Positions 6,697 through 15,044 of a stretch of 28,738 nt of DNA are shown here, in pieces; the first letter of the stretch is position 1; every line of letters begins with the position of its first letter. The DNA is taken from the NCBI GenBank assembly GCA_902492005.1, contig CABUJV010000026.1, positions 1 to 28,738 on the forward strand. The letters are read 5' to 3'. The translations under genes and the position numbers were made by a program. The notes beneath the pieces are model-generated. The model saw only the letters and a list, made by a program, of their open reading frames with translations, ran no database searches and was not told the origin of the DNA. This DNA comes from an uncultured Eubacteriales bacterium. GTDB taxonomy: Bacteria; Bacillota; Clostridia; Oscillospirales; Oscillospiraceae.

Positions 6697-8618
6697 GCCT
6701 CGCTCCCCCCTTCTGTGTGCTCCTCCGAGGCGGAGGGCGTATTGATGGGGATGCCGATGTCCGGGGCGGGGCTTATTTCCAGCTCCTGGGAGGGCTCGGA
6801 GGAGGGCGCCTCCGGGGATGGGGAGGCGGACGGGTCGGGACTCACGGCGGGGGATTCGCTCGCCGCCGGAGGCTCGCTCACCGCCGGGGGTTCGCTGGCG
6901 GCGGGCTGGCTGGGTGTGGGGGAAGGACTGGCGGAGGGCTGGCTGGGTGTGGGGGAAGGACTGGCGGAGGGCGCCGTGCCGGGGGTCAGGGGCGTGCCGT
7001 CGGCGTTCAGGCCGTACTGGGCGGCGTCGGCGGGGTTGACCAGCAGGATGCGCTCGCGGACCTTGTACTTGTTGGTGGCCTCCAGAGTGGAGCTGACCAG
7101 ATTGCCCTCGGCGTCATAGAGGTTGCGGTAGGTGTCGGCATTGCGGCCCTTATAGCCATTCTGCCCCTCCTTGACCGTGCCCGCCGGGACGGTGGCGTCC
7201 ACTTGGTAGACGGTCGCGTACTCCACCCAGTTGTAGACCTTGTTGGTCATCTTCACATGGAGGTTGTCGGTCTTGGTGCCGTAGATGGTGACGGTCAGGT
7301 AGGTGGAGCCGCTGCTCTTATAGCTCTTGGAGACCAGCTTGACGGGGTAGCCGGTGTCGTTTTCAAAGCGGAAGTCCAGACTGCCGTAGTAGACGGTGGC
7401 GTCCAGTCCGTCGGGGACATAGCCTACGGCAAACTGGTGCTGGTGCCGCTCCACGATCTTCAGGTTGGAGTTGAGCGCGGCCAAGTAGAGAGTGGAGGAG
7501 GGCTGGCAGATGCCGCCGCCCACCTCGTCCACCGATTTACCGCCCTTGTAGACCGGGGCCATCAGATAGCCCTTTTCGGCGGTGCGGCTGCCGGTGGTGT
7601 CGTTGTAGGAAAAGACGTCGCCGGGCAGCAGGATGCGTTCGTTGAAGGTGGAGGCGGCCAGGGCCACATTGGACTTCCGGTTGGCCGAGCCGGTGACCTT
7701 GCTGGTGGCCTCGCCCAGAACGTCCCGGAAGAGCAGCTCCCGGAGAGTTTCGGTGGGGATCTTGGGCTCGGTGATCTCCAGCGGCACGGCGCAGTCGCTG
7801 CCCCAGGCGGCCCCCTCCAGGAGCTGCCGGGCCTGGGCGATGTCGAAGGTCATGCCGGTGACGCTGGGGGTGATCTCAAAGGTGGCGGGGTCCAGGGCGG
7901 CGTCGGCTACCTCGGCGTAGAGCGCCCGGTGGATGGCCTCCAGGTCGGGGAAGGAGGGCTGGGTGGTGACCGGTTCCACCTCATAGGGCGAGCCGTCCAG
8001 GGCGGCCAGGCGGACCAGAATGGTCTGGCGCAGGGCCGCCTGGTCCACGCCGGTGCCCGGAGAGCCCATGTGGAAGACCAACTGGTCCCCCCGGACCTCC
8101 CAGGTGGTCTCTTCCAGATCGCCGCCCACGGCGTGGGAGATATCCTCCAGCATCTGGTCCACCTGGGCGCCACCCGCCTCGGAGTAGCGCAGGGGGGCCT
8201 CCACCTCGTGGCCGGCAATGAGGGCGGAGAGCAGGTATCCGCCCCGGGTGAGGAAGCCGCCGGTGCGGCCATAGTTCCAGGCGGACTGGGCCGCGCCCTC
8301 GGCGTCGGCCTCCACCAGCGCGCCGGTAAAGACGGCGGTCTGGCCGCTGTAAGTAAGGTTCACGGACGCGCCGGCATAGCGGTCGGCCACGCCGGTGTTC
8401 AGGCGCTCCACGGCCTGCGTCTGGGTCAGACCGCCCAGGTCCACCCCGGCGGCGGAGACCCGGGGCAGGATCGTGCCGCTGGCGCCCACCCAGGCGCACA
8501 GCCCCACATAGGCCAGCGCCAGGACGACCGCCGCGGCGGCCAGAAGCAGGGCCAGCGTCCGGCCCGCGCTTTTGCCGCCGCCCGGAGCCAGCCGCTTGCC
8601 CGGTTTATGTTCTTCCAT
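6693..8618 (-). CDS. VanW family protein with peptidoglycan-binding-like and G5-like regions
   Basis: A 641-residue envelope protein. After a short basic N-terminus a single membrane segment (about 20-45) leaves the rest outside. Residues about 55-290 hold PG_binding_4-type repeats like those of YoaR. The VanW domain spans about 312-435 with the hallmark GGGICQPSSTLYLAA (367-381). A G5-like region follows (about 465-530). The tail (540-641) is Ser/Pro/Ala/Glu-rich and probably spans the wall. The ATG at 8618 has a GGAGG site 9 nt upstream; an earlier in-frame ATG at 8702 lies upstream of the promoter and is rejected. VanW proteins sit near glycopeptide-resistance genes in some bacteria, but no other van gene is present here, so a general wall role is more likely. 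It is transcribed from its own promoter and coupled to the DUF975 gene. Confidence 0.9.
   Translation of the reverse strand: MEEHKPGKRLAPGGGKSAGRTLALLLAAAAVVLALAYVGLCAWVGASGTILPRVSAAGVDLGGLTQTQAVERLNTGVADRYAGASVNLTYSGQTAVFTGALVEADAEGAAQSAWNYGRTGGFLTRGGYLLSALIAGHEVEAPLRYSEAGGAQVDQMLEDISHAVGGDLEETTWEVRGDQLVFHMGSPGTGVDQAALRQTILVRLAALDGSPYEVEPVTTQPSFPDLEAIHRALYAEVADAALDPATFEITPSVTGMTFDIAQARQLLEGAAWGSDCAVPLEITEPKIPTETLRELLFRDVLGEATSKVTGSANRKSNVALAASTFNERILLPGDVFSYNDTTGSRTAEKGYLMAPVYKGGKSVDEVGGGICQPSSTLYLAALNSNLKIVERHQHQFAVGYVPDGLDATVYYGSLDFRFENDTGYPVKLVSKSYKSSGSTYLTVTIYGTKTDNLHVKMTNKVYNWVEYATVYQVDATVPAGTVKEGQNGYKGRNADTYRNLYDAEGNLVSSTLEATNKYKVRERILLVNPADAAQYGLNADGTPLTPGTAPSASPSPTPSQPSASPSPTPSQPAASEPPAVSEPPAASESPAVSPDPSASPSPEAPSSEPSQELEISPAPDIGIPINTPSASEEHTEGGSEA
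6903..6968 (-). repeat. Perfect 33-bp tandem duplication in the VanW-protein tail
   Basis: 6903-6935 is repeated exactly at 6936-6968. It encodes two copies of an 11-residue Ser/Pro/Thr/Gln/Ala unit and keeps the frame. Exact identity implies a recent slippage event and likely length variation between strains. Confidence 0.95.
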
Positions 8619-8640
8619 AGCATATATCCTCCAAATCGTC

Positions 8641-8661
8641 GCTGTGGGCGACGCCCACAGC
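8641..8661 (-). other. Perfect hairpin at the 5' end of the vanW-family transcript
   Basis: GCTGTGGGC (8641-8649) and GCCCACAGC (8653-8661) form a 9-bp stem with a GAC loop. The predicted transcription start is near 8667, so the hairpin begins about 6 nt into the RNA, well upstream of the ribosome site. A 5'-terminal hairpin of this kind could protect the message from 5'-end decay; this role is inferred. Confidence 0.6.
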
Positions 8662-8673
8662 AAATCAGAGTAT

Positions 8674-8702
8674 ATTATATGATGCAGCCCGGGAAAAAGC
8701 AA
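8674..8702 (-). promoter_or_regulatory. Promoter of the vanW-DUF975 operon
   Basis: Minus strand: TTGCTT (8702-8697), 17-nt spacer, TATAAT (8679-8674), a perfect -10. Confidence 0.75.
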
Positions 8703-8743
8703 TTACAGAACGGTAACACCCCGGTAAAATGGGGCGCGACCAC

Positions 8744-8772
8744 TTTACATCCCCTCAAATCCGTTGTATGAT
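8744..8772 (+). promoter_or_regulatory. Promoter of the xpaC-like gene
   Basis: TTTACA (8744-8749), 17-nt spacer, TATGAT (8767-8772). It is divergent from the vanW-family promoter with about 40 bp between the two -35 boxes. Confidence 0.75.
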
Positions 8773-8828
8773 AAAGACGACCGAGACGCCGGACCCGCCC
8801 TGGGGACCGGCAATATGGAGGCCCGTTC

Positions 8829-9965
8829 ATGGCTGATTACAACCACAATTACAATGGAGACCGGGGCGGCGATTTCGCCTCCTGGATTCCCACGCTGATT
8901 ATGCTCTTCTGCTTCCCGCCGGCGGGGGTGGTCATGCTGGTGCTGAAGCTGATGGGTCTGGTGGGGAGCCAGCGCCCCCGCGCCAGCCGTCACCCCTATG
9001 ACATCCAGCGGGAGCAGGGCGCGGCCCAGGGCCTGGGCGGGGCTGCACCCGCGGCCGGAAAGAAAAAATCCGCCAAGCCCAAAACCGGCGCCCGCTTCGC
9101 CCGGGGCCGGGAGGGCCGGGGCCTGACCATCGCCGGGGCCATCGTGGCCGGCGTGTTCGGCTTCGGAGGCCTCAGCGAGCTGCTGGACGCCCTCTCCTAC
9201 GGATGGTTCTGGACCAGTCTGTCCGACATTTTTATCCCCCTGGGCATCGCCGGGGTGGGCCTCATCATGCTCTACATGGGCGTGGCCAAGGGGAAAAAGG
9301 CCAAGCGCTTCCGCAAATATCTGGCCCTCATCGGCCGGAGGGAATCCATCTCCGTGGCCTCCATGGCACAGGCGATGGGCCTTTCGGTGCGGAAGGTGTG
9401 CGACGATCTCCAGGATATGCTGGACGAGGGCGTCATCCCCACCGGCTATCTGGACGTGGGCAGCGGGCGGCTGGTGCTCAATGACGAGGGTCTGCGGGAG
9501 GAGCCGCCGGCGCCCGCACCGGAGAAACGGGCGGAAGAGCAAAAGCCCCCCGCCGGCATGGAGCGGGAGGACGCCGTGCTGATGGAGATCCGGGAGGTCA
9601 ACGACGCCATCGCTGACGAGGCGATGAGCCGGAAGATCGACCGCATCGGAGAGATCACTGGAAAAATCTTTGCCTATCTGCGGGAGAAGCCGGACAAAGA
9701 GGGGCAGCTTCGCAGCTTTTTGAGCTACTATCTGCCCACCACGCTGAAGATCCTCCGGGCCTATGCCCAGATGGAGGCCCAGGGCATCGAGGGGGAGAAC
9801 ATCAAGTCCGCCAAGGTGCGCATCGAGGGTATGATGGACAAAGTGGTGGACGGCTTCGAAAAACAGCTCGACAAGCTGTTTCAGGACGACGCCATGGACA
9901 TCCGCACGGATGTGGAGGTCTGGAGCGGATGCTGGAGAAGGATGGCCTGGGCGAGCAGGGAATGA
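8829..9965 (+). CDS. xpaC: XpaC-family protein (5-bromo-4-chloroindolyl phosphate hydrolysis family), frameshifted near the C-terminus
   Basis: A 378-residue protein as read. It has one hydrophobic segment near the N-terminus (about 17-45), a basic Ala/Gly/Lys linker (70-98), two more membrane segments (about 97-122 and 127-152), a winged-helix-like stretch (SVASMAQAMGLSVRKVCDDLQDMLDEG), a Pro/Glu linker and a helical C-terminal domain (about 240-365) typical of XpaC/PF10112. The motif DAMDIRTDVEV is normally followed by a VLExMLxxDGL pattern; here the frame instead reads WSGCWRRMAWASRE. Inserting one C between 9920 and 9921 restores LERMLEKDGL and moves the stop to 9980-9982 (384 residues). 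So there is a one-base deletion, real or a sequencing error. A GGAGG site precedes the ATG by 7 nt. The biochemical role is unknown; relatives often neighbour a TelA toxic-anion resistance gene, absent here. Confidence 0.85.
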   Translation: MADYNHNYNGDRGGDFASWIPTLIMLFCFPPAGVVMLVLKLMGLVGSQRPRASRHPYDIQREQGAAQGLGGAAPAAGKKKSAKPKTGARFARGREGRGLTIAGAIVAGVFGFGGLSELLDALSYGWFWTSLSDIFIPLGIAGVGLIMLYMGVAKGKKAKRFRKYLALIGRRESISVASMAQAMGLSVRKVCDDLQDMLDEGVIPTGYLDVGSGRLVLNDEGLREEPPAPAPEKRAEEQKPPAGMEREDAVLMEIREVNDAIADEAMSRKIDRIGEITGKIFAYLREKPDKEGQLRSFLSYYLPTTLKILRAYAQMEAQGIEGENIKSAKVRIEGMMDKVVDGFEKQLDKLFQDDAMDIRTDVEVWSGCWRRMAWASRE

Positions 9966-9991
9966 CCATGGGCGGCGCCTGACGCCGAACG

Positions 9992-10032
9992 AAAAAACGC
10001 GGCCCGGACAGCTTGGCTGTCCGGGCCGCGTT
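9992..10032 (-). terminator. Terminator of rpiB
   Basis: A perfect 17-bp stem (9996-10012 with 10016-10032, TTG loop) lies between convergent genes. On the minus strand it is followed by a U run (complement of the A run from 9992), making it a strong terminator for rpiB. It may also block readthrough from the xpaC-like gene. Confidence 0.9.
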
Positions 10033-10038
10033 GCGTTA

Positions 10039-10470
10039 TCACTCCATCGCGGTAATCAGCCCCACCCGCCGGGCGTGGCGGCCGCCCTCGAACTCGGTAG
10101 TGAGGAAGGTCTCGACGATAGCCTCCGCCAGGTTGGGTCCCACGACGCCCGCCCCCAGGGCCAGCATGTTGGCGTCGTTGTGGCGGCGGGCCATCTCAGC
10201 CATGAGCTGGCCGGTACACAGGGCGCAGCGCACGCCGTGGACCTTGTTGGCGGCGATGGAGATGCCGATGCCGGTGGTGCAGATGACGATGCCCCGCTCA
10301 CACTCGCCGGAGGCCACTGCCTCCGCCGCAGCCTTGGCAAAGACGGGATAGTCGCAGCTCTCCGTGGAGTGGCAGCCGAAATCCCGGTAGTCCAGGCCGT
10401 GAGCGTCCAGATATTCGATGATGTGCTGCTTCAGGGCGTATCCGCCGTGGTCAGAACCGAGTGCGATCAT
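10039..10470 (-). CDS. rpiB: Ribose-5-phosphate isomerase B
   Basis: Interconverts ribose 5-phosphate and ribulose 5-phosphate in the pentose phosphate pathway; some relatives act on allose or galactose phosphates. The protein has 143 residues, the usual size. Family residues are present: GSDHGG (5-10, with Asp7 and His8), Cys64 in ICTTGIGISIAANK as the proton-transferring cysteine, His97 in RRHNDAN, and the phosphate-binding GGRHARR near 129-135. GGAGG lies 8 nt before the ATG at 10470. The leader and first ten codons are duplicated 219 bp upstream. It is the last gene of the minus-strand block and is followed by a strong terminator. Confidence 0.95.
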   Translation of the reverse strand: MIALGSDHGGYALKQHIIEYLDAHGLDYRDFGCHSTESCDYPVFAKAAAEAVASGECERGIVICTTGIGISIAANKVHGVRCALCTGQLMAEMARRHNDANMLALGAGVVGPNLAEAIVETFLTTEFEGGRHARRVGLITAME

Positions 10471-10501
10471 AGTAATACCTCCAAATTGAAATAAAGGGAT
10501 G
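10440..10501 (-). repeat. 62-bp direct repeat, copy A (functional rpiB start)
   Basis: 10440-10501 matches 10659-10720 at 59 of 62 positions. The segment holds the ribosome site, the ATG and the first ten codons of rpiB. The differences are at 10453, 10495 and 10496. A 12-bp inverted repeat, GGCGTATCCGCC at 10435-10446 and its complement at 10516-10527, brackets this copy. Confidence 0.95.
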
Positions 10502-10515
10502 GTGAAAGGGCATGG

Positions 10516-10654
10516 GGCGGATACGCCGGGGCCCCGCAGCGCGGGGCGGCGCTCACGCCGCACAAGTCCGGACGGACTTGCCGCAGGGGCAATTTAGTTG
10601 CCCCGAGGAAGTCAAAGGAAAAAGGGCACCCCGCCAAGGCCCGCCTTGGCGGGG
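10516..10654. repeat. Second hairpin-rich array between the two rpiB-start copies
   Basis: Non-coding insert made of short hairpins: 10531-10537/10541-10547 (7 bp, AGC loop), about 10546-10551/10556-10561 (up to 6 bp, CTCA loop, sharing two bases with the previous stem), 10563-10569/10574-10580 (7 bp), 10586-10592/10598-10604 (7 bp) and 10629-10639/10644-10654 (11 bp, CCCG loop). It shares GCGGCG-loop-CGCCGCACA with the array at 4260-4417 (there 4295-4314). No coding potential is evident. Confidence 0.6.
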
Positions 10655-10689
10655 AAAAATCCGCCGTGGTCGGAACCGAGTGCGATCAT
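10612..10689 (-). pseudogene. Truncated duplicate of the rpiB start
   Basis: The upstream copy of the rpiB ribosome site and start codon opens a 25-codon frame. Its first ten residues are identical to RpiB (MIALGSDHGG), then it runs into the hairpin insert and stops at 10612. A short peptide may be translated, but no function is suggested. It begins 31 bp after the stop codon of the PHP gene, where rpiB itself would have started before the rearrangement. Confidence 0.8.
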
Positions 10690-10720
10690 AGTAATACCTC
10701 CAAATTGAAATAAGCGGATG
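10659..10720 (-). repeat. 62-bp direct repeat, copy B (orphan rpiB start)
   Basis: Second copy of the segment at 10440-10501, with three mismatches. It abuts the PHP gene stop at 10721 directly, which suggests that this is the ancestral leader position and that the hairpin insert plus copy A lie downstream of it in the transcript. Confidence 0.95.
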
Positions 10721-11518
10721 CTACAGTTTGACGAAGCGGGGCTTTCGCCCCTCGTAGACCGTAATGTACCGGAAGCCGGCGGCACGGATGAGGTCATAGG
10801 CGGCGTTCACGCCTGCGCCGATGGTTTCCGGCACATGGGCGTCGCTGCCCACGGTGAGGATTTCGCCGCCCAGCTCCCGGTAGAGGACCAGCCAGGGCCG
10901 CCACTCGGCCAGAGTGCGGCCGTTGTAGGTGTTGAGCTCCATGCCCCGGCCTGAGGCGATGGCGATGGCCAGCACCGCCCGGATGCGGTCCGTATAGCGG
11001 TCCATGGAGATCTCGGGGCAGCCGCAGGCCATATAGCGCAGCGGGTAGATGATGTGCCCCAGCACGTCGTAGGTACTGGTGGGGGCCAGCTGTTCCAGGG
11101 AGGAGACGTAGTCGTCCAGAGCCTGATAACAGGCCGCGGGGGAGTCGTAGTCCCCATGATAGAAATCGTCTCCCCCGGCGGCCGGACTGCGGTTGTGGAC
11201 CGAGCCGATGACGAAGTCCAGCTCCGGCGGGGCGGCGGACAGGGCGCTGCCGTCCAGGTGGCCGCTGCCGAATTCCAGGCCCAGCCGAAGGGTCAGGCGT
11301 CCCTGAAACTGTGCCCGGACCCGCTGAAACTGTTCCACCGCCGGGGCCCAGTCATGGGGCTCCACAGGGCCGCCGTGGAGCCCCACGGTGTCGTAGTGGT
11401 CGGTGATGCACAGCTCGCTGAGGCCCGAGCGGACAGCGGCCTCGGCTTGCTGCTCCAGCGGGGTGCTGCTGTCGGGAGAGAGCTGGGAGTGGGTGTGGTA
11501 GTCGATGAAGTAGCTCAT
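10721..11518 (-). CDS. PHP-domain phosphoesterase, histidinol-phosphatase (HisJ/HisK) family
   Basis: A 265-residue cytoplasmic PHP-fold metal-dependent phosphatase. Metal-ligand motifs are all present: DYHTHS (6-11), CITDHYD (37-43), the Glu in LGLEFG (79-84), VIGSVHN (103-109), LGHIIYP (153-159) and GSDAH (224-228). The closest family is histidinol phosphatase, the penultimate histidine step, but no other his genes are in the window and such paralogues can serve other sugar phosphates. A GGAGG site lies 6 nt before the ATG at 11518. Only 30 bp separate it from the upstream mannosyltransferase gene, so the two are probably cotranscribed. Confidence 0.85.
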   Translation of the reverse strand: MSYFIDYHTHSQLSPDSSTPLEQQAEAAVRSGLSELCITDHYDTVGLHGGPVEPHDWAPAVEQFQRVRAQFQGRLTLRLGLEFGSGHLDGSALSAAPPELDFVIGSVHNRSPAAGGDDFYHGDYDSPAACYQALDDYVSSLEQLAPTSTYDVLGHIIYPLRYMACGCPEISMDRYTDRIRAVLAIAIASGRGMELNTYNGRTLAEWRPWLVLYRELGGEILTVGSDAHVPETIGAGVNAAYDLIRAAGFRYITVYEGRKPRFVKL

Positions 11519-11548
11519 AGGATGCCTCCGGATGAATGGGATATACGC

Positions 11549-13657
11549 TCAGAAGGGCCAGGCGCCGCCGGGAATCCACCGCAGGAAGTGGGTGGGATAC
11601 CAAGTGGGCACCATCAGCCCGATGAGGACGGGGTAGAAGGCGGCGAAGAGGACCACGGAGAAGACCGTCATGCCGTAGACCGCCCACTGCCAGCGGCCCA
11701 CCTTCCGTTCCATCATGTCGTTCATGGCGTAGCTGATGGCCAGCACCAAAAACAGGGTGGAAGGGAAGTAGTGATAGGCGAAGGTGATGCGGCCGATGGC
11801 AAACCAGGGCAGAAGCTGGGACAGATAGCCCACCAGGAGGAACAGAGCCTTGCCGCAGCGGCGGCGGACGGTCTGGACCGCCAGAATGAACACGGACAGC
11901 AGGCCCGTCCAGGCCACCACCGGATTGTTGAAGCAGGCGAAGGCCGCCTTGGAGCCGGGCGCCGAGGTGGAGTCCAGGTAGTAGAGGATGGGGCGGCCGT
12001 CCACCAGCCACTGATACCAGCGGGACTCGTAGGGGTGGTGCTCGGTGACGCCCACGTGGTAGGTGAACATAAACTTTTGGTTCTCCAGCATGGCGTCCAC
12101 CAGGCTGCTGGAGCCCTTGAGGATGAGTTCCCGCTCGCCCCGCAGGACCTGGGGAAGCTGGACGAAGGGCCAGGAGAACAGCTCGCCCAGCATGTCGAGA
12201 AGCCCGCCGTCGTTGCCCCGGACGGCGGCATAGGGCCAGTAGGACAGGGTGTAGATGATCACCGGGATGATCACCCAGCACAGCACGGAGAACAGCAGGG
12301 TCTTGACCAGCCAGGGGGCGAAGGAGAAGTTCGACGGGCGGTCCCGCCACTTGAACCACACGCCCAGGAAATAGAGCAGGGCCAGACCCGCCCCAGCATA
12401 GATCACCGTCCACTTGCTGGCCGCTCCGATGCCCCAGAACAGCCCGGAAAAGAAGAGGGGCAGGGCGCCGCCCCGGAACGAGGTCCCGGCGGGCAGGGTG
12501 AGGTAGCGGTACATGAAAAAGTAGGCCAGCAGGATGAAAAAGACCCCGTAGGTGTCGATGGTGGCGATGCGGGTCTGCACCAGGTGCATGAAATCGAAGG
12601 CAAACAGCGCGGTGCCGCAGAAGGCGATGGCGGTCCTGCCGAAGAGGTTTTTCAGGAAGACGTAAAGGATGGGGAGCATCAGCACGCCGAACAGGGTGCC
12701 CATGAACCGCCAGCCAAAGGGGGTAAAGCCGAACAGCCGGATGCCCAGGGAGAGGATGAGCTTGCCCAAGGGCGGGTGAGAGACCTCGTAGGGCTCAATG
12801 CCCCGGATGTGCTCGTAGGCGGTGCGGGGGTGATAGATCTCGTCAAAATAGGAGGAATTGTACCAGGTGGACTGGTCCGGGACGGTGTCCTGCTCGTCAA
12901 AGAGGGGCAGGTCATCGGAGGTGACGGCCTGCGCGGGCCGGGCAGCCGCCGCGGCGTCGGGGACGGCCCGGACCCCGTCCTGGTCGCAGAGGACCAGCTC
13001 GCCCAGCTCCAGGGGGGCCTTGCCCGGAAAGCCGGTGAGCCGCAGGTACCGGACCTGGACGGGGCCGCCCTCCGGCTCGATGAAATACCACTTGAACAGG
13101 GTGTTGTACTTCTGGTGGATGGAGCGGACCGAGCCGGCCTGGGCGTTCCGGTCCACCGGCGCCCAGGCATAGGTGGATTTGTTGTCCTCGTCCACGGTGA
13201 CCTGAAGAGCGGTCCAGCTCATCCCATCGGCGGAGACCTCCAGGGAGTAGTCCCCGGTCCCCAGGCCAGTGTACCAGCCCAGCCGGGTCAGGGCGATGGT
13301 CCGGTCCAGGGAGAATTCCACGGTGGCGGTCCCGTCAAAGGACTGGAAGGATTGGGGATTGGTGAAGCTGCCCAGCCGGAAGAAAGCGGTGCAGGCATAA
13401 ACCGCCGTCACCAGAAGCAGAGGCAGGGCGTCCTTTTTCACCATGGGATACCGTTTGGCGGAGAAGGTCATGGGTCGCCGCTCCCGCATGGCGATCCACT
13501 CCAGGCTGTCCCGGCGGGGGGCCTGGGCGTGCCAGTAGTAGAAGAAGAACAGCAGGACCAGAATCAGCGTGCCCAGGGGGAACACCAGGGTCCAGGACAG
13601 GTAGGGCAGGACGTATTGGCGCACAAGGTCCGCCGCGGACTGGAACAGGTCGGGCAT
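11549..13657 (-). CDS. PMT-family protein O-mannosyltransferase-like glycosyltransferase with an inserted discoidin-like domain
   Basis: A 702-residue integral membrane GT-C glycosyltransferase that uses polyprenyl-phosphate sugars outside the membrane. After two N-terminal membrane segments (about 20-42 and 76-94) comes an extracytoplasmic domain at roughly 95-225 whose pattern (sequence about SFDGTATVEFSLDR, YSLEVSADGMSWTAL, VRYLRLTGF, LELGELVL) resembles F5/8 type C, a carbohydrate-binding fold. The catalytic loop then carries FDEIYH (271-276, Asp272-Glu273) and SHPPLGK (293-299), diagnostic of PMTs. Roughly nine further membrane segments follow. The ATG at 13657 is preferred over an earlier in-frame ATG (13705) because GGAGG stands 7 nt upstream and the earlier start lies inside the dnaJ terminator hairpin. 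Its transcript probably starts from the promoter at 13718-13746. The sugar donor and acceptor are unknown. Confidence 0.88.
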   Translation of the reverse strand: MPDLFQSAADLVRQYVLPYLSWTLVFPLGTLILVLLFFFYYWHAQAPRRDSLEWIAMRERRPMTFSAKRYPMVKKDALPLLLVTAVYACTAFFRLGSFTNPQSFQSFDGTATVEFSLDRTIALTRLGWYTGLGTGDYSLEVSADGMSWTALQVTVDEDNKSTYAWAPVDRNAQAGSVRSIHQKYNTLFKWYFIEPEGGPVQVRYLRLTGFPGKAPLELGELVLCDQDGVRAVPDAAAAARPAQAVTSDDLPLFDEQDTVPDQSTWYNSSYFDEIYHPRTAYEHIRGIEPYEVSHPPLGKLILSLGIRLFGFTPFGWRFMGTLFGVLMLPILYVFLKNLFGRTAIAFCGTALFAFDFMHLVQTRIATIDTYGVFFILLAYFFMYRYLTLPAGTSFRGGALPLFFSGLFWGIGAASKWTVIYAGAGLALLYFLGVWFKWRDRPSNFSFAPWLVKTLLFSVLCWVIIPVIIYTLSYWPYAAVRGNDGGLLDMLGELFSWPFVQLPQVLRGERELILKGSSSLVDAMLENQKFMFTYHVGVTEHHPYESRWYQWLVDGRPILYYLDSTSAPGSKAAFACFNNPVVAWTGLLSVFILAVQTVRRRCGKALFLLVGYLSQLLPWFAIGRITFAYHYFPSTLFLVLAISYAMNDMMERKVGRWQWAVYGMTVFSVVLFAAFYPVLIGLMVPTWYPTHFLRWIPGGAWPF

Positions 13658-13678
13658 GGTACACCTCCGAAGGGCGGT

Positions 13679-13720
13679 AGAAATAAAATAGAGGACAGTC
13701 CACATGGACTGTCCTCTATT

Positions 13721-13728
<8 letters not shown>
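13679..13728 (-). terminator. Terminator of dnaJ with a 23-bp perfect stem
   Basis: 13679-13701 pairs without mismatch with 13706-13728 across a 4-nt loop. The inner half is GC-rich (GAGGACAGTCC) and the outer half is A/T-rich, so on the minus strand the folded core is followed by TATTTTATTTCT. The last dnaJ codons and its TAA stop form part of the stem. Confidence 0.85.
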
Positions 13729-14896
<1,168 letters not shown>

Positions 14897-15016
14897 ATCG
14901 TCGCCGCAAAGCCCGCGCCGCGTGGAACGGCCGCCGCCCTCCCGCGCTTTGCCGCTTTGCTCCTCCTCTCCGCCCAAAACCCGCCGCGCTGGGCTTCGGG
15001 CCTGGGATACAGGGTA

Positions 15017-15044
15017 GCAGAGCCGCTGCAAGCAGCGGCTCTGC
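15017..15044 (-). other. Hairpin between dnaK and dnaJ
   Basis: A perfect 12-bp stem (15017-15028 with 15033-15044, CAAG loop on the plus strand) 11 nt after the dnaK stop. No U run follows, so it is not a standard terminator; it could stabilise the dnaK message end or mark a processing site. The rest of the 158-bp gap is GC-rich with no recognisable element. Confidence 0.6.

Noticed and set aside
6693..8618. Vancomycin-resistance cluster suggested by a VanW-family protein
   Set aside because: No vanA/B ligase, vanH, vanX or VanRS-type genes in the window, and VanW-domain proteins are common in clostridia without resistance.
10440..10720. CRISPR-like repeat
   Set aside because: Only two copies, 219 bp apart, and each contains the ribosome site and start of a gene.
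10440..10720. Target-site duplication of a transposon
   Set aside because: 62 bp is far longer than known target duplications, the insert encodes no transposase, and no terminal inverted repeats matching an IS were seen.
13658..13705. Upstream in-frame ATG at 13705 for the mannosyltransferase
   Set aside because: It falls in the loop of the dnaJ terminator hairpin, while GGAGG stands properly before the ATG at 13657.
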